DNA of 9,097 nucleotides from Chloroflexota bacterium (lineage in GTDB: Bacteria > Chloroflexota > Anaerolineae > B4-G1 > SLSP01): positions 1-9,097 of the forward strand of contig JAAAOZ010000298.1 of assembly GCA_009908585.1 (NCBI GenBank), in the 5' to 3' direction. Both the position numbers and the translations under genes were made by a program. How positions within the stretch are numbered: the first letter of the stretch is position 1; each line of letters begins with the position of its first letter. The notes below the pieces were generated by a model that worked only from the letters and a program-made list of their open reading frames with translations, did no database searches and was not told where the DNA came from. Shown in pieces: positions 5,614-9,097 of the stretch.

Positions 5614-6417
5614 ATGTCTCGAATTTATGCTTTTGCCAATCAAAAAGGTGGGGTGGGCAAGACGACCACCGTCGTCAACCTTGGCGCCGTGATGGCCGAT
5701 TGGAACTATCGCGTGCTGGTGGTGGATGTCGATCCCCAGAGCAATGCAACGACCAGCTTGGGTCTCAATTCCCGGCAAATCTCCCCTTCTATCTACGATG
5801 TGCTGACGGATGAACTCCCGCCCTCGGCCGCGATCCACGCGACGGCCTGGGAGGGACTGGATATTCTCCCTAGCACGCCGGAACTGGCCGGCGCTACCGT
5901 CGAACTCAATCGCATCGCCGATCCGCGCGAGCGCGCCAATCGACTCAAGCAGACTTTGGCGCCCTTAGATGCCTACGACTATCTGCTATTAGATTCGCCG
6001 CCCAGCTTGGGCATCCTCACCGTGAACACGCTCAGCGCGGCGCACGCGGTGGTCGTCCCGGTGCAGTGCGAATATCTGGCGTTGGAGGGGCTGTCACAAT
6101 TGGTGCGCACGATTTCCCTTGTGCAGCGCGGCCTGAACTCCGATTTGCGCCTGCGCGGGCTGGTGTTGACGATGTTCGACACCCGGACGACGCTTGCGCA
6201 TCAGGTGGTCGAGCAGGTGCGCCAACATTTCCCGGAGCAAGTCTTCGAGAGCATCATCCCGCGCAGCGTGCGCCTCAGCGAGGCGCCCAGCTATGGCGAG
6301 CCGGGCGTCTTCTACGCCGCCGGCGCCAAGGGCAGTCAGGCCTATCGCCGCTTGGCGTGGGAGCTTCTGCGACTCGATGGCCATGCCCCGCCTTGGAAAC
6401 CACCGGACGTGGAATGA
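5614..6417 (+). CDS. parA: ParA/Soj family chromosome-partitioning ATPase
   Basis: The 267-residue product carries the deviant Walker A KGGVGKTT (11-18), with the signature Lys11, the switch region VVDVDPQSN (36-44), and Walker B YDYLLLDSPPS. PVQCEYLALEGL and TMFDTRTTLAHQVV, followed by PRSVRLSEAPSYG, match ParA/Soj closely. ParA binds DNA and ATP and, with ParB bound at parS, moves replicated origins apart. No parB follows; a terminator closes the operon 22 bp downstream, so ParB is elsewhere or this is an orphan ATPase. GAGG at 5602-5605 is 8 nt from ATG 5614, which I prefer; ATG 5608 is in frame but only 2 nt away. It starts about 30 nt after the kinase stop, suggesting cotranscription. 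Confidence 0.93.
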   Translation: MSRIYAFANQKGGVGKTTTVVNLGAVMADWNYRVLVVDVDPQSNATTSLGLNSRQISPSIYDVLTDELPPSAAIHATAWEGLDILPSTPELAGATVELNRIADPRERANRLKQTLAPLDAYDYLLLDSPPSLGILTVNTLSAAHAVVVPVQCEYLALEGLSQLVRTISLVQRGLNSDLRLRGLVLTMFDTRTTLAHQVVEQVRQHFPEQVFESIIPRSVRLSEAPSYGEPGVFYAAGAKGSQAYRRLAWELLRLDGHAPPWKPPDVE

Positions 6418-6439
6418 TGCCATAGCCGTTCACAAAATC

Positions 6440-6480
6440 GCTCGCGATGGAGATTAAATTTTGCCATCGCGAGCTTTTTT
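6440..6480 (+). terminator. Intrinsic terminator after parA
   Basis: A perfect 11-bp stem, GCTCGCGATGG (6440-6450) and CCATCGCGAGC (6464-6474), encloses a 13-nt loop and is followed by six T residues (6475-6480). An A-run (6434-6437) on the other side could also let it work from the opposite strand. It ends the rpmH-parA block. Confidence 0.93.
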
Positions 6481-6578
6481 CATGGTATACCGCGTGGATT
6501 TTTGGCTTGACGAGAGTATGATCATCATTCGCACCCAATTTCACCTAAAAACCAATAAGGCCGTTCCAAGAAAATAAG

Positions 6579-6699
6579 TCTCCCAAAAACGGTCAGTTTT
6601 CTGAGGAGAAAGCATCAGGTTTGGGAGGTTTTAATTTCTGGAACTACCTAAGAGCCAAAAAGTTCTTAGTCCCTGTCTCGGGGCCGAGGGACCAGTTCC
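6579..6699. other. Structured block: nested hairpin followed by a three-helix junction
   Basis: First, CTCCCAAA (6580-6587) pairs with TTTGGGAG (6620-6627) and encloses CTGA/TCAG (6601-6604, 6615-6618). Then GGAACT (6640-6645) pairs with AGTTCC (6694-6699) and encloses two helices: CTAAGA/TCTTAG (6648-6653, 6664-6669), and GTCC/GGAC (6669-6672, 6689-6692) stacked on CTCG/CGAG (6677-6680, 6685-6688). G6669 can serve only one of the two helices. The result is a compact three-way junction in about 60 nt. It may be a small RNA, a mobile-element end, or chance. The pairing was done by eye with no energy calculation. Confidence 0.4.
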
Positions 6700-6887
6700 T
6701 GGCGAGTGAAGGGCGGGCGCAGCTTTGTGCGTATGAGAGGGGCAAACCTTTGCATATTCCGATCTCCGGGCTGAGTGGGATTGTATCAATTGCGCGTTGG
6801 TTCCATCTTATCACATTCCCCTCGACTGTAAAAAACTTCTGCCTCTTCAGGAATTCGCCGGGCGCAATCGCCAAGCGCTGTTGCGGC

Positions 6888-6976
6888 CCCCACCCGCAAC
6901 CCAGTAACGATGCGAAAAAGGCCTGTAATTCCCACAAACACCCAATTCTTGGCTGCTTTTAGGGCTACTGAGGGGG
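6888..6976. repeat. Dispersed ~90-bp repeat, copy A
   Basis: Read on the minus strand, this matches 9004-9092 on the plus strand: 84 of 89 positions are identical with no gap, and four of the five differences are transitions. The shared sequence ends sharply at 6976; beyond it (6977 on) the two loci are unrelated. On the other side the next five bases differ at three positions, after which the window ends, so the full length of the repeat cannot be judged. No terminal inverted repeat or target duplication is visible. Confidence 0.85.
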
Positions 6977-7234
6977 AAGAGAGGTCTTCCATCTTCAAAT
7001 TTCCGGCCCTAGTATGACACCGTAGGACGATTGGAGGTCTCCCTTTTTCCCTCATTCTGACACCTTGTTAGTGCCACCTCTGTGGCGTGAACTATCTCTT
7101 CATAAGCTGTAAAATTCGATGACCATTCTGCCCGGATTGGGAGCATTTGGGAGGGGAAGGGGAGACTTTGGGAGTAATTTGCGTGTAAAATAGCCGTCGT
7201 AACATATCCTCAAACTCAAACCAAGGAGATTCTG

Positions 7235-8671
7235 ATGAAACTCGACATCGTCGTGACGTATCAACCGCGCTATCCTAAAGGGCACGAGAAGGACTTCGTC
7301 CCGCCGCTGACGGGCATTCACCTGGCCGCACTGACGCCGGCGCGCTATCCCGTGCGCGTGATCCACCAGCAGGTCCAGCCGGTGGATTTCGACACCGACG
7401 CCGATCTGGTCGCTATCTCGTTCTTCAGCGGCTTTGCCGACGAGGCCTACCGCTTGGCGGGGGAGTTCCGGGCGCGGGGCAAGCGTGTGGTGATGGGCGG
7501 GCCGCACGTCACCTTCTGGCCCGACGAGGCGCTGGCGCACTGCGATGCCGTCGTCGCCGGCGAGGCGGAATCGGTGTGGGGGCGGATGTTGGAGGATGCC
7601 GCCGCCGGCGCGTTGCAGCGTCGCTACCAGGGGGAACCAAGCTCATTGGCGGAGCTGCCCACACCCCGCTACGATCTGCTGCCCGATGCTTTCTTCGTCA
7701 AGCGGGTGGTACAGGCCACGCGCGGCTGTCCCTTCTCTTGCTCCTTCTGCTGCGTTCCCGCGATGAATCCTGGATTTCGGGTGCGCCCGGTGGAGGAGGT
7801 GCTGCGCGACGTGGCCTATGACGCCTTCGATCATTGGTGGCAGCGCAAGATAGTCTGGTTCTGGGACGATAACCTCACGGCCAAGCGCGATTACATCAAG
7901 GCGCTGCTGCGGGCGATGCGTCCGCTCAAGCGATGGTGGCTGACGCAGGCCAGTATGGACATCGCCGAGGATCGCGAGTTACTTGACCTGATGGAGGCTT
8001 CGGGCTGCATCGGCGTCTTCTTTGGCATCGAGACCTTCGGCGCGCGCTCGTTAGCATCGGCGCATAAGCCTCAGAACCAGGTGGCTCGCTACCGGCGGGC
8101 CATCGCGGCGCTGCACAAGCGCGGCATCTGTGTGATGGCGGGCTTCGTCGTCGGCTTCGATGGCGATACGCCGGAGAGCATCGTGGCAATGGCCGATGGC
8201 CTTTATGACATCGGCGTGGACGTGCCTTTCTTGAGCGTGCTCACGCCCTATCGCGGCACGGCGCTCTATGAGCAGTTGGAGCGTGAGGATCGCTTGCTGC
8301 CGTGTCCCACGTCGCAATTCTACAACGGCTACAACGTGGCCTTCGAGCCGGCGTTGATGCGCGCTGACGAATTGCTTGCAGCGCACCGGGCATTGTGGCG
8401 AAGGGCTTTTTCGCCGGGGCAGGTGGCGCGTCGTTTGGCGCGCGCGGCCCGCACCCTGCGCCCTGGCGCCCTGATGATGGCCACGGCGATGAATGGGTTC
8501 TACGGTCTCAAGCGACTGCGCGGTAACGCGCCCACGGTTATCTCTGAGGAAGGCTTTGATGATTGTCTGGACGCCGGCGCGCTGGGGCTGTTTATGGATT
8601 CAACCTTGCCACCAGATGATCGTAGAATCCATCCAGATCGCGCCACTGCCGGGTCGGCCAGCACCTCGTGA
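7235..8671 (+). CDS. B12-binding-domain radical SAM protein
   Basis: The 478-residue product begins with a Rossmann-like domain of the cobalamin-binding type (about 1-125) holding VVMGGPHVTFWPDEAL (85-100) and VVAGEAESVW; the classic DxHxxG cobalamin-ligating motif is not seen, as in many of its relatives. The radical SAM core follows, with RGCPFSCSFC giving C165-x3-C169-x2-C172 for the 4Fe-4S cluster, then WFWDDNLTAKR and FFGIETFG. Such enzymes generate a 5'-deoxyadenosyl radical; the substrate here is unknown. AAGGAG (7223-7228) is 6 nt before ATG. Family-like sequence stops near residue 430 (GFYGLKRLRGN). The last ~45 residues look unlike a natural C terminus, and the end lies antisense to a Gfo/Idh gene remnant, so the native stop may have been lost. 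It stands alone, separated from parA by about 800 bp. Confidence 0.92.
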   Translation: MKLDIVVTYQPRYPKGHEKDFVPPLTGIHLAALTPARYPVRVIHQQVQPVDFDTDADLVAISFFSGFADEAYRLAGEFRARGKRVVMGGPHVTFWPDEALAHCDAVVAGEAESVWGRMLEDAAAGALQRRYQGEPSSLAELPTPRYDLLPDAFFVKRVVQATRGCPFSCSFCCVPAMNPGFRVRPVEEVLRDVAYDAFDHWWQRKIVWFWDDNLTAKRDYIKALLRAMRPLKRWWLTQASMDIAEDRELLDLMEASGCIGVFFGIETFGARSLASAHKPQNQVARYRRAIAALHKRGICVMAGFVVGFDGDTPESIVAMADGLYDIGVDVPFLSVLTPYRGTALYEQLEREDRLLPCPTSQFYNGYNVAFEPALMRADELLAAHRALWRRAFSPGQVARRLARAARTLRPGALMMATAMNGFYGLKRLRGNAPTVISEEGFDDCLDAGALGLFMDSTLPPDDRRIHPDRATAGSASTS

Positions 8672-8841
8672 TAATCTAACGTCCACCGCTCGACGCCAAA
8701 TTCCTCGGCGGCGGCGCGGGTGGTGGCCTCGCTCGCGCTTTTGACCCAGGCGATGCGGGCGCGGTCATCCTGTTGTAGGCGGCGCATGAGCATTTTGCCG
8801 TACATCCCCGCGCCGATGATGCCGATGTGATAGGGTTTCAT
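8500..8841 (-). pseudogene. Gfo/Idh/MocA oxidoreductase, N-terminal remnant
   Basis: From ATG 8841, reading leftward, the product opens MKPYHIGIIGAGMYGKML, with the nucleotide-binding GxGxxG (G10, G12, G15), and continues as a normal NAD(P)-binding domain through DYHEVLADPAV (56-66). After about residue 66 (position 8644) the resemblance stops, and the frame runs to a stop at 8500 through low-complexity sequence antisense to the radical SAM gene. Family members have 330-400 residues, so more than 80% is missing, including the catalytic domain. The start overlaps the stop of the upstream fragment (ATGA), which shows it was once the second gene of an operon. In another frame, a stop at 8592-8594 is preceded by 18 plausible codons (QWRDLDGFYDHLVARLNP), perhaps the end of a gene fused by deletion. 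Confidence 0.75.
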
Positions 8842-9008
8842 TGTTCGTGTTCTTTCCAATCAAAAGCTACGGTTATCAATTCTGTGTCAGGCTCGATCAA
8901 CTCCGCATACGTCGCCGGCGCGGAACTGGGATCGCGCACGTCGGTGATCAGCGCGTCGAGGTTCAACTTGCCGCACGCGGGTCTTTTGGGTTTTGCCGGG
9001 CAACCCCC
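8838..9008 (-). pseudogene. C-terminal fragment, probably zinc-type alcohol dehydrogenase family
   Basis: Reading leftward, an open frame ends at TGA 8840-8838 with the sequence CGKLNLDALITDVRDPSSAP, then ATYAELIEPD and VAFDWKEHEQ. This pattern (LDxLIT, then APxxYxxL, then a closing VxFDW) resembles the C terminus of medium-chain zinc dehydrogenases; the call rests on memory of the family, not on an alignment. Only about 50 residues remain of the roughly 340 expected. The frame is closed on the upstream side by a stop at 9009-9011, inside repeat copy B, so the gene is cut at the repeat. Its stop overlaps the start of the Gfo/Idh remnant, the usual coupling of adjacent operon genes. Confidence 0.55.
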
Positions 9009-9097
9009 TCAGTAGCCCTAAAAGCAGCCAAGAATTGCGTGTTTGTGGGGATTACAGACCTTTTTTGCGTCGTTACTGGGTTGCGGGTGGGGATGGC
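9004..9097. repeat. Dispersed ~90-bp repeat, copy B (inverted, reaches the window edge)
   Basis: This is the inverted partner of 6888-6976, 94% identical over 9004-9092. It begins with CCCCCTCAGTAGCCC right where the dehydrogenase fragment loses its reading frame. Its far end is not visible. If the window edge is a contig end, a multi-copy repeat would explain the break in assembly. Confidence 0.85.

Larger units (their letters stand above)
6481..7234. other. Gene-free, lower-GC stretch with repeat and folded elements
   Basis: No reading frame here resembles a known protein on either strand. The base composition is visibly less GC-rich than the flanking genes. It contains a structured block (6579-6699), a perfect hairpin GTTGCGG/CCGCAAC (6880-6886, 6894-6900), one copy of a dispersed repeat (6888-6976), and a hairpin GGAAGA/TCTTCC (6975-6980, 6985-6990) at the repeat boundary. 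From 7100 on it is the upstream region of the radical SAM gene; TGTAAAAT occurs at 7108-7115 and 7184-7191, each a possible -10 element without a good -35 box. Short frames of 90-113 codons overlap the repeat but show no conserved domain. Confidence 0.6.

Noticed and set aside
6621..7055. Frames of 89-113 codons on both strands in the gene-free stretch.
   Set aside because: They overlap each other and the repeat, carry rare starts or no ribosome site, and have no known domain. In the repeat, three of the five differences between copies change the protein in the best minus-strand frame (all appear to in another), so there is no clear sign of selection.
6481..7234. A tRNA or other standard RNA gene in the gene-free stretch.
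   Set aside because: No acceptor stem with CCA region, T-loop or other standard signature was found; the three-helix fold does not match a tRNA.

Overview
The window looks like a piece of a bacterial chromosome, probably a metagenome-derived member of the Chloroflexota (Anaerolineae-like). That placement is inference, from the order rpmH-rnpA-yidD-(PQQ-propeller lipoprotein)-yidC-khpB, the style of the proteins and the GC-rich coding regions; the genus is not recognisable. Shine-Dalgarno sites of the AGGAG type precede most genes, and two strong sigma70-type promoters can be read directly.

Layout. Positions 1-271 (minus strand) hold the start of an M23 metallopeptidase gene that runs off the left edge. 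It is divergent from a long plus-strand block. The 487-bp divergent intergenic region holds a promoter for each side, a pair of 19-bp direct repeats between the promoters, four consecutive hairpins in the predicted M23 leader, and a terminator-like hairpin plus T-run in the rpmH leader. From 759 to 6417 the plus strand carries rpmH, rnpA, yidD, a BamB-like beta-propeller lipoprotein, yidC, khpB (jag), a PfkB-type sugar kinase broken by one frameshift, and a ParA-type ATPase. A textbook intrinsic terminator at 6440-6480 closes the block. The theme is ribosome and RNase P biogenesis coupled to membrane-protein insertion (YidD, YidC), RNA binding (KhpB) and chromosome partitioning (ParA), the classic neighbourhood often found near the replication origin. 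No dnaA gene, DnaA-box cluster or parB is visible here.

Positions 6481-7234 are a lower-GC gene-free stretch with unusual secondary structure: a nested hairpin, then a three-helix junction. It also carries one copy of a ~90-bp repeat (6888-6976). An inverted copy of the same repeat (94% identical over 89 bp) lies at the right edge (9004-9092). Between the two copies sit a cobalamin-binding-type radical SAM gene (7235-8671) and, on the minus strand, the remnants of a two-gene operon: the 3' end of a gene resembling a zinc alcohol dehydrogenase and the 5' end of a Gfo/Idh/MocA oxidoreductase, overlapping by ATGA. The dehydrogenase is cut at the repeat and the oxidoreductase is cut where it meets the radical SAM gene, so this right part looks like a rearranged accessory region.

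The most interesting signals are regulatory rather than a new protein system: the putative rpmH leader attenuator, the hairpin-rich M23 leader, the interleaved helices upstream of yidC, the near-leaderless kinase promoter, and the structured repeat region at 6579-6976.
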